Shown: positions 34,746 to 47,290, counted from the stretch's first letter. The stretch is DNA of 64,000 nt from Ceratotherium simum simum (GCF_000283155.1 NW_004454170.1:18493903-18557902); one strand, 5' to 3'. The notes: generated by a model from the sequence alone, not told the origin. A program made the numbers and translations.

Positions 34746-35984
34746 TATTATTTTTCAATATGTTAAGAATGTGGCCCTTTGTTTCTCTTTAAGAAACTAC
34801 TGAGATTGGTAATGACCATTATATTATAAGAGGGACCAGAAACCAGGTCAACAACCTAAAAATCTTGAGTAGACAAGGCAGGAGGGAAAATGGCGTTGGC
34901 AAAGGAAGAAGGCATTAGACTGCCCCCAAGTGGCAATTTAGGCATGACGCCTGGAAGGCGGTGGGAGGGGGTGACCCTGCTAGTGCGACCTGTAGTGAAA
35001 AAAGGAAATGGTCTAAGTCATACTCATCTCTCATAGAAGCATCTAAATACCATAAAGAAAAACAGAAAAAACTAGTGTGTCACACAAATTGTGCTCCAAC
35101 TCACTGGCTTCCTTTTCAAGGCCTGCTACTTTGTATTCAATTTGCTGCTCCTGTGAACACAATGAAGTGTTTCCATTAAGAAACCTCAAAAAAAAAAAAA
35201 AAACCAACCTTGGGCCCTTAGAGTTAGCAGGAAAGCTCTTTAAAAGCTTCTCACAAGTTGTCATTGTACATTCAGAAAACCATTAGGACTTCCTCTTTTG
35301 GAAATATGTATGATTCTTTAGCTTCCGATTTTAAACATTAATATTTTCTTACAGTGACCCTTATCCTTAAGAACAAATTTCCCACGCCTCACCAGACAAT
35401 GCAATCAATTTCTGAGATGCTGAGATGTGAACTGGATTTGTAACAGTAAAGTGACAAATCTGATGGGAGGAAAATTGGAGTCAGAAGGAGTTAGAGGAGT
35501 TGGAAAAGTGGGATGCATACACGTCCTGAATACTTAGAAACGCAGTAGGATTCACAAGGACTTTGGGAGAGCATCTCGGCTGAAAGAGTACTTGCCAGTT
35601 GGTTGATGGAGATATCATGGGACCAGATTGAATCACAGGGGAAAACATCTCCTCTTCCTTCCTACTGTTCACTAGAAATGGAGACTTGAGCAGACACCCC
35701 AAGAGGCATCAAGCAGTGGCTGGCAGAGGCATGCAAACTCTGGGGCAAGCTCTTGGACTTGACTCCAGCTCTGTCACTAGCTGCACAAACTTGGACAGTC
35801 AGAGAATGTTGTCTTCAGTAGCCTCGAGAGCAAAATTCCAGGTAATGCATATCAAATTCCACATTCTCCTATTCAACAAGACAAATATCCCCTTCTCTAC
35901 CCAACAAACCTGATTTTACTAAATTTTTGAATTGGGTGGGCCTTCTTGGTTCTCTTTGCAAAGGAGTAAGAATATATGTGCAGC
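34746..35984. other. Intergenic sequence with a CTCF-like motif
   Basis: No gene or named repeat apart from a poly(A) run near 35,190. The short open frames look accidental. Confidence 0.4.
34920..34933 (-). promoter_or_regulatory. CTCF-like motif
   Basis: The reverse strand reads CCACTTGGGGGCAG, which fits the CTCF core consensus at 13 of 14 positions as I remember it. Occupancy is unknown. Confidence 0.35.
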
Positions 35985-36200
35985 TTTAAAGAATATAGAA
36001 TTTAGAGCCAGACTGCCAGGGTTCAAATGCTAGCTCCACCACCTACTAGCTTATTGCCTCTTTATGCCTCAGTTTCTTCATCTGTAAACTGGGAATAATA
36101 ATAATTTCTATCTCAGGAGGTAGCTGTGAGGATTAAATACAATGATACATGTAAATTCCTTAACAGAGTAAGCACCCAATAAACGTTAGCTATAGTAGTA
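35985..36200 (+). repeat. MIR SINE
   Basis: 'tagagccagactgccagggt', 'cctcagtttcttcatctgta' and 'gtgaggattaaatacaatga' are the MIR landmarks in order. Confidence 0.85.
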
Positions 36201-36320
36201 ATAGTACTAATAACAATAATAATTTTTATTCTTGATATTTGAGACATGATATTATGATGCCTGCTCAAGATGAGGGAGACTGGGAAGTCAAGGCCTTCAC
36301 TTATATAAAAGTTTGAATCA

Positions 36321-36566
36321 GGAGGCCGGCCTGGTGGCATAGCAGTTAAGTTAACATGCTTGGCTTCACCAGTTTGGATCCTGGGCGCGGACCTACTCAC
36401 CACTCATCAAGCCATGCTGAGGTGGTGTCCCACATAGAGCAACTAGAAGGGTGTACAACTATGGCATACAACTATCCACTGGGGCTTTGGGGAGAAAAGA
36501 GGAAAAAACGAGGAAGATTGGCAACAGATGTTAGCTCAGGGCCAATCTTCCTTAAAAAAAAAAAAT
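36321..36566 (+). mobile_element. ERE-type SINE (A middle, one tail module)
   Basis: Shortened head 'ggaggccggcctggtggcat', middle 'actatccactggggctttgg', one tail module and poly(A). The flanks TTTGAATCA (36312) and TTTAAATCA (36567) differ at one base. Confidence 0.94.
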
Positions 36567-36865
36567 TTTAAATCAAAAGGTCTTTCACAGAGTGTTTGAC
36601 CTTCATATCTCTCTTTTTAAAAATGAAATTAGTTGCTTGTATTCCTAATCACAAAAGTATACATGGCACAATATAGAATTTGGATATTTTAGAAAGGCAC
36701 AGAAATGACTATTAATTATTTGATATACAATGATACTTACATAAATATATGTATATATTTTAAACAAAACTGAACTCATACTATACACAGTTTTATCATC
36801 AGCTTTTTTGTCACTCAACAATATGATGTGAACATTGTGATATTTTTTCTTTGAAAACACAAGGA

Positions 36866-37165
36866 TTTTTTTTTTGTGTGTGTGAGGAAGATCAGCCCTG
36901 AGCTAACATCCATGCTAATCCTCCTCTTTTTGCTGAGGAAGACCGGATCTGAGCTAACATCTGATGCCAAGCCTTCTCTTTTTTGCTGAAGAAGATCGGG
37001 CCTGGGCTAACATCCATGCCCATCTTCCTCTGCTTTATATGGGACGCCGCCACAGCACGGCTTGACAAGCGGTGTGTCGGTGCTGGCCTGAGATTCGAAC
37101 CTGCAAATCCCGGGCCACCACAGTGGAGTACGAGCACTTAACCGTTACGCCACCCGGCCCACCCC
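36866..37165 (-). mobile_element. ERE-type SINE, antisense, with three tail modules
   Basis: Read on the minus strand, the B-type head and middle are followed by three successive 'gatgttagc..a' tail modules rather than one or two. The reversed head 'aaccgttacgccacccggcc' marks the right end. Confidence 0.93.
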
Positions 37166-38640
37166 AGCAGTTTTATTTTTTAAAGCACAAAAAAAGAAGA
37201 AAAAAACCATAAGGAAGCCTATGAAAAAGTTAACAATTTCTATTTTCCCAATTTTTTGCAATGAACATATTTAAATTACAATTATTTTGTACTTTTTCTC
37301 CCAATTGGATTCTAAGTTCCTAGGGTTCCTAGAGATAGGTATACTTTATTTGTCCCCTGCAGTGGTTGACAAGTATCTACAAATAAATACATCAGTGAAC
37401 TAATATTTTTATTTTATTTGACCATGAAAGCTTTATTCTCAGTGATATTTTCCTATGTTATTTCTACTGAGGTCTTTGTTAGCTGACCTGGGAAGCAGAG
37501 GAATTAGTTTGTTTAAGAAACTAATTTTAGAAGAGGCAGTCGGTGGTGCTCAGGTTACACCTGTAGCAAAGGAATTTCTGTGGTTCCTTTGTCTCTAGGC
37601 CGGTTCTGAGGGCAGCAAACGGGATCCCATCGCTGCGTGTGGAGGCACGGGGAGCTCTCGTAGGGAGTGGTCAGCGCTGCTTTCAACTGAGTTTCCTGCA
37701 AACCAGCGAAAACCATATTGAATAGTAGCTGAGAAATGATATTTCATTTAGTAAGCTGAGGTTGCTGTTGCCTTGCCTCAGATGAAAATAAGTTAGAAGT
37801 CAAGCTCTTTGAGGATAAGCTCCAAGCGGGGACAGTGGCTATTGAGAGTTTCCTGCTCATCCTGCTTCAGGCAGCAAAGCAGTCATTGGGAGGTTACTGT
37901 ATGACTTTGCCTGGAAGGGCTCTGTCTCCTGAATAACAGATCACCGCCCTTGGAAAAGTGCTCCGCCATTCTGATTGATCTGACTTCAAAAGAGAGCAGA
38001 GCGTTGGGAGGAGCGGTGCGGCCAATCGAAGCCCAGACACCTTCACAGGCAGGTGGGGACTTGCTGAAATGTTCCACTCACCCGGGAGGGGCCTCATTTA
38101 TCCGATGACAATTCTGAAGATAATCAATTTGGTTGCCTGATACTTCTCCTGGTCGGCTCCCCTCGATATTCTTCCCTCCTCCTTCTCCTACCCACTCCGC
38201 TCAACACCTCCTCCACATGACTTGTTGGAACACCCTCTATTTCCTTACTTTATTGGAAAAAATTGTATGATATTGTCAAATAAATCACTGTGTTCAACTG
38301 GTGTGCTTGTACAGCAGAAAAAGCCTTTGTCTCTGGACAGAAGACACTTAGAAAAATCTCACCCCATTATCCTCCAGGTAATTTGTCTTTTGAATACTTT
38401 TCTTCCATGGAGAAAATTACAAATGACAGTAAAAAGAGAAATGGTTCATTTAGAAGACACAGTAATAGGATAACGATATTTACCTAAGGTATTAATTAAT
38501 GAACCTCTAATTGCTAAATTTAAATCACATAAGTAGATATGAAAATCGTTTTTAAAGAAAGAAGCTTTGCACATATCTCATTTTCCCCAAATAGCCACCT
38601 CTATGATTCCTTAAAGTGTTGTAAAAAAAAACTGCAGTTT
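37166..38640. other. Apparently unique intergenic sequence, candidate regulatory block
   Basis: No gene or repeat recognised. The part at about 37,540-38,180 is locally more GC-rich with isolated CpGs. It carries a CCAAT box (GGCCAATCG) near 38,022 and homeodomain/GATA-like words (TGATTGATCTGA, GATAATCAAT). Confidence 0.35.
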
Positions 38641-38790
38641 TCAAAGTGCTTTTGCATACATTTTCCTATTTGGTTGTTATGTGTTAAGGCACCGTGGCAT
38701 TTCCCCCTCATTTTCTGAATGAAAAGGCCCAGACAGGTTAGGTGACTTGCTCAAGGTCACTCAGCTCCCTGCGCTCAAGTTTGCTCACTA
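38641..38790 (-). repeat. MIR-like fragment, antisense
   Basis: 'caaagtgcttttgcatacat', 'gaaaaggcccagacaggtta' and 'gtgacttgctcaaggtcact'. Confidence 0.6.
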
Positions 38791-39944
38791 GTAGTTCTCT
38801 GTGTGTTCACAGCTCTGTGCTGCTTTCTGTTGTTTAAAACAAAATGCAAGACATATTACGCTTGGCGCTATTTTGTGGCTAGGTTATACTTGGCTTAGCT
38901 TTGCACCTAGGCACCCTTTGAAATGTGAGTCTGAGCTGTAAAAGGGGCTATTTTAATACACCCAAGTGAGGCTTAGTCAAATTTTTCCTAGTATGCACCT
39001 GTGACTAAGGGAACACAATGTCTCAAGTAGTTGTTCCTTCAGCACTGTGGTAATGTTTGTTTTGCTAAAATCGTGAAGTGAGAATTAATTTCCTAAGTAC
39101 CCTGGAAATGTATAGTAACCATTTGGGAAAGGTAGGTGCGTTAAAAATTATTTTTAAAAGATGATAAATAAAAGAAAACTTCCCATAAGTTTTGTTAGAG
39201 ACAGCTAATATTCCTCAATAGAAAATACTGGAAAAACAAAAACATCTTCATAGAAAACACCAGAAAAGCAGAAAGTTTTCCTGCTTATGTCTTGGAGGTG
39301 GAACTGCCTCAGTTCTGGCTGGGGAGCCCACCACGACAACCCGCCACTGTTGATACACACCCGGAAATTCAGAAACAGGGGACGGCGCTCATCAGAAACA
39401 GCCTGTAATACTCAGGAAATGCACCTTACAACACACACACCTCCCCCACGACAACTGCTGATGTGACATCACTGAGACATTTGTGTAGGTAATGTTACCA
39501 GGATTAGTTTCTTCATAGAGACATTTCCTGGCTCTAAATAGCTTTCAAGTATTTTAAAACAGCAGAAAAGTTTGTGATCAGTTATGACAAAGCCAAAGTA
39601 ATTGCGGATGCTGTGCTTTGTAATTGACAGGGTTATTTTCAGGTGTTCCGAAGAGCACGCTCCTGTGTAACACCACTAAATAAATGGAGTTTCCAGCAAA
39701 CAAGGGTGAGAATTTCGTCAGAGTTCGAGCTCATATTGGGCTCAGGACTTCTCACCTCCTCGGTGTCACTGGGCACTGACATCATAGGTGTATTTTCTGT
39801 ATTGAGAATTTGGGTCTCACTTTATTTTTGTGGTTTTTCAAAAAAGAAAAAAAATAATAACCTGTTATGTGCCCACTATTTTGTGGCAGCTGTAGAGTAA
39901 AGAAAGCCAACCGATGACTCATTGTCCCTTGAGCACATCATTCA
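38791..39944. other. Intergenic sequence without recognised gene
   Basis: No named repeat. A CRE/ATF-like inverted repeat TGATGT-G-ACATCA lies at 39459-39471. Confidence 0.4.
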
Positions 39945-40270
39945 CATTCCCGGCCCCCGCACCTTTGCACAGGCCGTTCTCTTCTCAGTGTCCTTGCCCC
40001 TCCCAGCCTGCAGAGGAAGGCCACGTGCCTGCGAGCCTCATTGCTGGCCTAGCGTCTTGTCTTCCTTTCCCAGGTCAGTGCTTTCTCCCTCCTCTGAACT
40101 CTTGTAGCCCTCACTGTCTGCCTAACACATTTACAGATAATTAATGGATAATTATCTTATATCCCCTCTCAGGAAAGAGGCTGTACGTTCCATCAGTGCA
40201 GGCGTATCTTTCTTTCTTTTTAAAAAAATTTCCCTGATAGCATGCCTCATACTAAATAGGTATTCAAAAC
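39945..40270 (+). repeat. L2 LINE fragment
   Basis: 'gcacctttgcacaggccgtt', 'cttgcccctcccagcctgc' and a later 'catactaaataggtattca' follow L2 3' order with much decay. Confidence 0.5.
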
Positions 40271-41099
40271 AATCTCCCAATTGGTTCAGGAATCCTAATC
40301 TCTTGGTGCTTGGAAATAGGACGATATATTAGTTTGGGTAGCAGGGCTGTCACTTCTCACCGTTACCTGGTTGAGGGTCTCTGTTGGACTGTGGGTTCGT
40401 GTTGCTACAGTCTCTCAGAGCAAGGGCAGGGAGGAGAACCACCGTGTTTACTTTATAACTCTGTTGGAATGTACGCTCTCATCTGTGGCTGTGATCCCAA
40501 CTGGTGGCAAGGACATAATTAAGAATTACGAGGATTCAGGAGGGCTGAGGGTCCTGGCTTAATGGAGTGCCAAGCTCAGCTCCAAGAAGGCCAAGGAGAT
40601 AGGAGGAAGAAAATACAGCTTCAGGGTGGGGAGGGTCTCCCCCACGGTGGCTGGAGAACACACCTGAGAGACTCGGCGCGGGAATCAAACATCCTGCTGT
40701 TGCCTTTGCTACGGGGCTTGATTCACCTGCTTCAAGAAGGAAGTGGGGCAAACGGCTCCGAGTTCCTGGTATTAAATGAGGCTTTTTCCGTAGAAGAGCT
40801 GACAAAGCAGAGAAGTTGGGAGGAAGGGAGCAGAGACAGCAGAAAGTTATCGAGACGTGCAAGTGAGGAGAAACAATTCAGTGGAAAAGAAATCAGAGTG
40901 GATATGAAAATTATCTCCGGAGATGGAGGGTCGTTTTCATGAGAGAGAGAGAGCTCTTGGGGAAGGGATTCAATTGCATGGAAGAAAATGTTAGGGGAAT
41001 TTTTACCTGACTCTACAGAAAGCTTTGCTGAGTTAAGAGGTGAGTAATAGATTTGAATTTTGATGACCTAAGGAGTATGTGAGGAACTGGGCTGTGCAA
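40271..41099. other. Intergenic sequence without recognised gene
   Basis: Open frames of 108 codons (-) and 126 codons (+) overlap at 40,536-40,942. Neither has a recognisable domain, and mutual overlap argues for chance. Confidence 0.4.
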
Positions 41100-41312
41100 G
41101 GAGGCAGCAAATGTAGCAGAGAAGAGCATGAGCTTAGAGTAGGTGGAGCGGGTTCAAATCTCAGCTGTGCGTCCCTGGCCACATTACTCTCTCTGAGTCT
41201 CAGTTACTTCATCTGTAAAATGTGTGTCTTCCTCAGAGCATTGTTGAGAGGATTAAGTGAGATAATATGAGCAGTTAGTGAAGTCCCTGGTGCTTAATAA
41301 TTGGTAGTTCCA
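41100..41312 (+). repeat. MIR SINE
   Basis: 'gagcatgagcttagagtagg', 'tctgagtctcagttacttca', 'agaggattaagtgagataat' and 'cttaataattggtagttcc'. Confidence 0.8.
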
Positions 41313-44266
41313 TCTATCTAAGGGATGGAAGAGAAGGGTGGGATATTTCTTGATCTCTTTTTGGGCATCTCTGGCTTTGGGGCACCCTGAGAGTGCCAAG
41401 GAGGGATACAGTCAGAGAGAAATTCCTCGTGGAGGGAATGGCCAATGTGTTTCTAGGAACAATGATGTCTGAGGTGGCCTTTGAAATGATTTCCTGCCCC
41501 AGGCTGTAATAGCTCTGTCTGCTCTCATTAGCTACAACATCTTCAGAAAAGTCTGTTATATGCAACTGCTTTGTGTTAGTGGTGTTTTGCAACAGAAAGG
41601 AGACAGGCCATGTCTGCTTTGGCTACCTGCAGTGGGAAGGTAGAGACTAAGCAGCCAGGACTGAGCAGGAAGCAGGATTTCAGACCCGAGGTGGTGGGTG
41701 CATTAAGGAGCGCGGTCATGTTTCCACAGCGAATATCAAAGGCAAGAGCGGCCTCAGACTTGGTAAGATCGAGTTACACTGACACATGCACAACTGTCAG
41801 AGGAGAAGAAATCAGGTAATACCTCTAGTTACTGAGCTAACCGACCCAGAGCCGAGAGTTGACAGGAAGGTTTTCTTGGGCCCTCTCCCCAGTGGCAGTT
41901 TATCACGTCCTGGTTAAGTTAGGTCAAGCAGACTCACCTGGAGCAGCCCAGCACAATCTAATTAGTCTGTACCCGCTACGTTTACAAAGTCAGCATCTGT
42001 GTGTGTCAGCTGTGGCTCCCTGCACTTACCCTTGCTCCTCTGGGTGACGGGAAGGTTTCCCCAGGTCACCCGCCTCAGGGATAGGCGGGATACAAATTAA
42101 TAATAGCACAAAAGTGATTTGGCTCCAAATGGAGAAGGATTTCTGGGATGGCTCACAACTGCTGTCGCATTGTGTCCATGGCTGAAGTGACTCTCCCTGA
42201 CTGGTTGCTCTGGTACCCACCAGTGATATATTACATGAGGTCCCCCAGATAACGCACAGCTACCGCACCACTCCCTCCCCACTGGGCTGCCTCAGGGGCA
42301 GTGCCCCCCCCACAGGCTTCCTTTGCCTCAGGCCGGGGGAAGGGCTCGCCCTCACATTCAGGCAGGAACAGGGCACCTGCCATTCTCAGGCTCTTACTTC
42401 TTCACGTGGTACTGTTGAGCCTCCCCACTTTGCCCATGACGTCTTCTCGAAGGTAAGCAGCTCTGTCAAGGGCAAGAGCTGCCATTCATCCTCTCCTATC
42501 TCTTTAAATAAACTCCATTCACCCACGCAAGTGGCTTGAAAGCCCTTTGCAAGCACCTGTCCTAAGTCTCCAGAATTTCTCCAGACCATCCCGCACGTGC
42601 TCACTTTGCTGCTCATTTCTTGTGCTTAGCTTTCCCATCAGTGACGTCTCCCTTTCTACCAGCTCCATCTTCCCCGTAAGTTTCAATTTTGCACCTGAGC
42701 TTCTGTCCTTCCTGTTGGAACTGATGCCCGGGCTTCAACTCCTGGACTCCTTTGGACAGAATCTCAGCTTTCCTCGACCTCAAATACCTATGGCTGCACT
42801 AAAACCTTTAAAACTCCAAGCAATGAAATAAATATATAAATTATAGTTTTAAAATTCTAAATCATAAAATAAACTCTTAACAAATTACATGATGACCATT
42901 TAAATGCTTTTTTTTTTTTTTTGAACTGTCAAATGCTCCTTCTGCCCAAATGTTTTGGAGGCCTGATTTGCTGGTGCTCAAAGCCTGCACTTAATCTGCT
43001 TATTGGTGAAGCAAGCAGGCTCCCCCGCCCTCAGGCTCTGCTGAACCCTAGGGGCCACAAAGACTGACCAGCTGCGGCTGCCTTGCCCAGCCTTCCCTGT
43101 CCAGTGACAAGTGATGGGGTCAGCACAGCTGGTGGGCTCACCCCGTGCTTTACTTCTAGCTCCTTCCCCTGCAGTAGAGTGACCTCTTCCCTTCCCTCTC
43201 CACCCATCCAAGACAGTGTGTCTGTTTGTCTCTTTGACTCACTCTCATGGAATTGATTGCTACTCATTGCTTTTTCAACAAAGATGACTAGAACTCCAAG
43301 CAATAAGCATTACACTAGAGGAATGTGCTGACTCTCTCCTTAAGTCACTCCCTCCTCTAGCCAGGCCCAGCCCTCCTGGGTAATAATAGGGCGAGCAATT
43401 TCAGCAACAGGCTGCGACAACTGCTCTGACCCCAAGCAAATTTACATGGGTCACCAGAACATCCATCATTTCTCACTATAAGTGTTCTAACGCCAGTAGA
43501 GATGCTTATGCATAATTTATTATCTAATTGACTTGACCAAAAGGCCATGAGAGAAATAACAGGCATCCCCAGAAGACGCCTTCTCTCTCCTTCCCTCCTT
43601 CCCTGCCTCTGCTTCTTTTTTCTATTTCTCTTTCTTCTTTTTTAATCAAAGAACATTCAAACATGGGTTTTCTTTTTATGTATAACTCAAAATCTTTATC
43701 TCATGACCTCGTTCTTTGTGGCACAAACCTTAAACTCCTTCTCAGACCTTCCTTGAATCAAGTGGAACTATTGGACCATATATGGCTCTGCCTTGAATTA
43801 TTAGTTATTTCAATTGCAAGTAGTTGTCTCAGGAGAGCATCATTAGCAAGGGGAGGAAGCCTCCTTGCCGGGAAAACCAGGAATGGGGTGTGCTCACCTA
43901 GGCAGTGCAGTCCTTCCTGGAGCCTTAACCCAGCCTTTCAAAACTATTTTTTGTACAAGCTGTATTTGTATTCTTGGCTTACCTCCTTATTTTCCAACCA
44001 GGTCTCCTTTACTCACTTAATTTACTCACTCATTTATTTCTTCTAACTAACCTTGATTCCTTTAGAGCAGTCTCTTCAGAATTCCCTGCCTGTTCTACAC
44101 TGTCCACTCCACAACAGACACAGGTGCTACGAGAGGTGAGAGGAGTCAGCCAGTCTAATATTGTAGAGATGATTTAGAGATTTTACCCAAAAAGAGATAC
44201 TAAGGAGGTTCTCACGATGGACAATGGGCTGAGGACCTCATAGAGGAAGCAAAGCATAAGGGCATG
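41313..44266. other. Intergenic sequence without recognised gene
   Basis: About 3 kb with few recognisable repeats, an AT-rich patch at 42,820-42,920 with a T run, and pyrimidine-rich sequence near 43,580-43,650. The short open frames are unconvincing. Confidence 0.4.
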
Positions 44267-44271
44267 AGGAG

Positions 44272-44737
44272 TGTATTAGTTTCCTAGGGCTGCTGTAACA
44301 AAGTACCACAAACTGCGTGGCTTAAAACTACAGAAATTTATTGTCACAGTTATGGAGGCTGCAAATCTGAAATCAAGATGTTAGTAGGGTCATGCTCCTT
44401 CTGAAACCAGAAGGAGAGAATCTTTTCTTGCCTTTTCTAGCTTGTGGTGGTTTACTGCCAGTATTTGGCATTCTTTAGCTTGCAGCTGCATCACTCCAAT
44501 CTCTGTCTTCGTTGTCACATGGCATTCTCTCTGTGTCTCTGTGTTCACATGGCCATCTTATAAGGACACCAGTTAGGACACCAGTTATATTGGGTTAGGG
44601 GCCAATCCTACTCTAGTATGACCTCATCTTAACCAATTACATCTGCAACTACCCTATTTCCAAATAAGGTCACATTCTGAGGTCCTGGGGGTTAGCACTT
44701 CAAATTATCTTTTTAAGGGTGACAACAACCCGTAACA
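44272..44737 (-). mobile_element. MLT1-type MaLR solo LTR, antisense, with target-site duplication
   Basis: It runs from TGTATTAGTTTCCTAGGG to CCCGTAACA. The 5-bp flank AGGAG occurs on both sides (44267-44271 and 44738-44742). Landmarks include 'ccacaaactgcgtggcttaa' and 'ccaaataaggtcacattctg'. A short 'ttaggacaccag' duplication is present near 44,570. Confidence 0.9.
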
Positions 44738-44997
44738 AGGAGCATGCCCATTCTAAAAACAGTCAGTAGTTCAGTTCGCCTGGAAAGCTGGGTGTGACTA
44801 GGGAGTGGTAGGGAATGAAAATAATCTAGCAACTAAAATAATTGAAGAGTAAAACTATGGACTTATTAGCTCAACGTGGAAAATTCTCTTCCTCTCTCAT
44901 TCCAGCCCAGCAGCTTACAATTTTGTGTCATTGGTCAAAAGAATGATAGAGAACTACCATGCAGGTGAGCCAATAATGTCCTCTCTATCTATCTGCC

Positions 44998-45115
44998 ATT
45001 CATTCACTTATTAAATCAATAATATTGATTGAGCACCATGTGCCAGGAACCATCCCAGGCAATGGGATTCAGTGGCAAACAAGACAGATCTGACTTCTGC
45101 CCTTCTGGAAAAACA
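44998..45115 (-). repeat. L2 3' end, antisense
   Basis: 'cattcattcacttattaaat', 'gattgagcaccatgtgccag' and 'cagtggcaaacaagacagat'. Confidence 0.75.
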
Positions 45116-45944
45116 ATTCCAAGTTGGTCTTACTAGTCTTCAGCCATGACCTTCCTCATCAACACGTAACAATCTTTAGAAGGAATTCTAAGATAGAGAT
45201 ATTAAAAACGGACAGGTGGCAAAATGCAAAACAAAACAGGGAGTCATTTTAAGAGCAGAAAGTAAGTAAACATACCCTGGATGAGTGGCAAGCCTGTGCA
45301 AAGCTCTTTCTATGTCAAGGCCAGTGCTCTTGACATACCATAAGGTATCAGATAGCTAGCTCCTCCAAACCGCTAAGGCATGCTGGTCATTCCCATAATA
45401 AAAACAGAAAACCCTCAACTGACCCTGCGGGAAGGTGACAATATAACACATTGCTCAGTGCTCAGCCAGCAGCTGAATTTCAAGAGGCACAGTGGGGAAT
45501 ACACAGCTATTTCTTCCATGCATTGGGGATAATTGGGCCATGCCTAGACAAGCACAGTGAGTTGGAAGCAAGCCTTCAACTCTAATCTGGCAGCACACTT
45601 GTTGATAAATTGCAAAATGTCCCCTGGTTTCCATGGAAAAGGGGAAGATGTTGCTGACATGTGACTCAGTGCAATTATGTTCACTACAGTTAATATTTTC
45701 CATAAGCTACAGATGGTCTCTGAATTGGGCGATATCTGCAAAAATTATATTCTAGTCCTAGAAAATACTGCACAGAATTACTTTTCAAAGGAATAATGTA
45801 CATGAGGCAGCTCATCTCTTCTCATTCACCAAGTGACCCAACGCTGTAGGGAATTTTCCATTAAATAATAAAATATGTTTTCACAAAAAGTAGGGAAGAA
45901 AGAAGGAAAAAAGAGTAAGATAGTGAATGTCATTGCAGATGTTC
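45116..45944. other. Intergenic sequence without recognised feature
   Basis: Nothing that I can assign. Confidence 0.4.
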
Positions 45945-46280
45945 ACAAAGAGTCTGGCTTTCCTCTCTTCCCAGGAACACAGTAGGACTGCACTTCTTTG
46001 CCCCTTTGAAGTTAGGTATGACCATATGCTAACTTGGCTGAGGAAATGTGTGCAGAAGTGACTTATGTCGCTCCTGAGTGAAATTTGCTGTGTTCTCCTT
46101 TATTGCTGCTTTAGAGATTGTGGAAGCAGGTGTCAAGGTGGGTTCTGTCAGAATGGGACCCTGATGCCTCTGATGAGCAGAGAAACAGAGCATGGGTGAA
46201 ATAAAAGATTTGTGGGGTTAAGCCGTTGAAGTTTGGGGGTTTTTGTTGCTGCCACGTAGCCTGTCCTGTTCTGATATCAG
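45945..46280 (+). repeat. Possible MLT1-type LTR relic
   Basis: 'ttaggtatgaccatatgcta', 'gctgaggaaatgtgtgcaga', 'gggtgaaataaaagatttgt' and 'gttaagccgttgaagtttgg' follow the order of an older MLT1 LTR. Confidence 0.4.
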
Positions 46281-46975
46281 CAGCAAATTCTTCATGTCAA
46301 CTCCTCCTAACTAACTAATCAACACTTCGTGTTAATGGGGCAGAGTTCTCAGATGGGTGAATGGTGCCCCCTAAAAGGGATTCGCTTGGCTGTGCACCTG
46401 CCAGGGTAGATCTGTCAGGGAGGCCAAGGTTGGGCTCCAGAAAGATTGTAAAGGCTTCAGTAGGAAGCTACTAGAATACATTTAACTACTCAGTTGTAAT
46501 AGATGCTTTGGATAACTATGAAATACTTCAACATGATAAAGGTTAATATTATTTTATTCTAGCCAACACTCAGCAATGAAGTCCCAGGAATATTATGAAG
46601 AACAGAGGGATAAAAGGAAAAGAAAGAAGGAAAACAAGTCATCTGAATGCCACTTTAATAGATGGATTGAAGCCTTCGAGTTAATGTGAAATTCATCCCC
46701 CTCTCTCCTTCCTGTTCTCAACTCCCTTAACTAAGCCAGTCTAATCACCCATTTCCACCTCGAGAGTCTACTCTTACACTTGTACATTACTGCCATGGTA
46801 GCCTAAAATCACTTCCGGGGCAAAGTGGTTTACAAGTGGAAAACAGACTATTCCTTTATCCTAGGGACGTGTGAAGGTTTGCTCTACCATGGCTTTATCA
46901 CTTCACTCCCTATCTTTCCTTTTGCCTCGCTGCTTCCCAATCAATTCCCTTTACCCCAAACCACTGTCTTGCAAG
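46281..46975. other. Intergenic sequence without recognised feature
   Basis: Nothing that I can assign with confidence. Confidence 0.4.
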
Positions 46976-47290
46976 TGGGTCACGATGGCTTTTCTCACAT
47001 GTTTCACTCACCTGCAATGCCCTTCTGGCTCCCTCTTTCCTATCCTAATCTGACCGTCCCTCAAGGCTCAGCTCCCACCTCCAGCAAGCTCAAGAGCCTC
47101 CGTCCCAAGGCCGGGCCTCGCTGATGGTCCTCTTTTCTGAACTCCTGTCGCAGTAACAGTCCCCAGTCCATCATTTAGTGCTTAATTACATAATGGGTCA
47201 CCCCTCTTTTATGTGGGCCAGTCCTGTTTCCCGATCACTCTATGGGTCTGTGTGCAACTCAAGACTTCTTTTCCTTCTCATCCCTTCTCT
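46976..47290 (+). repeat. Probable L2 LINE fragment
   Basis: 'acctgcaatgcccttctggc' and 'ccctcaaggctcagctccca' resemble L2 text. Ends are unclear. Confidence 0.4.
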
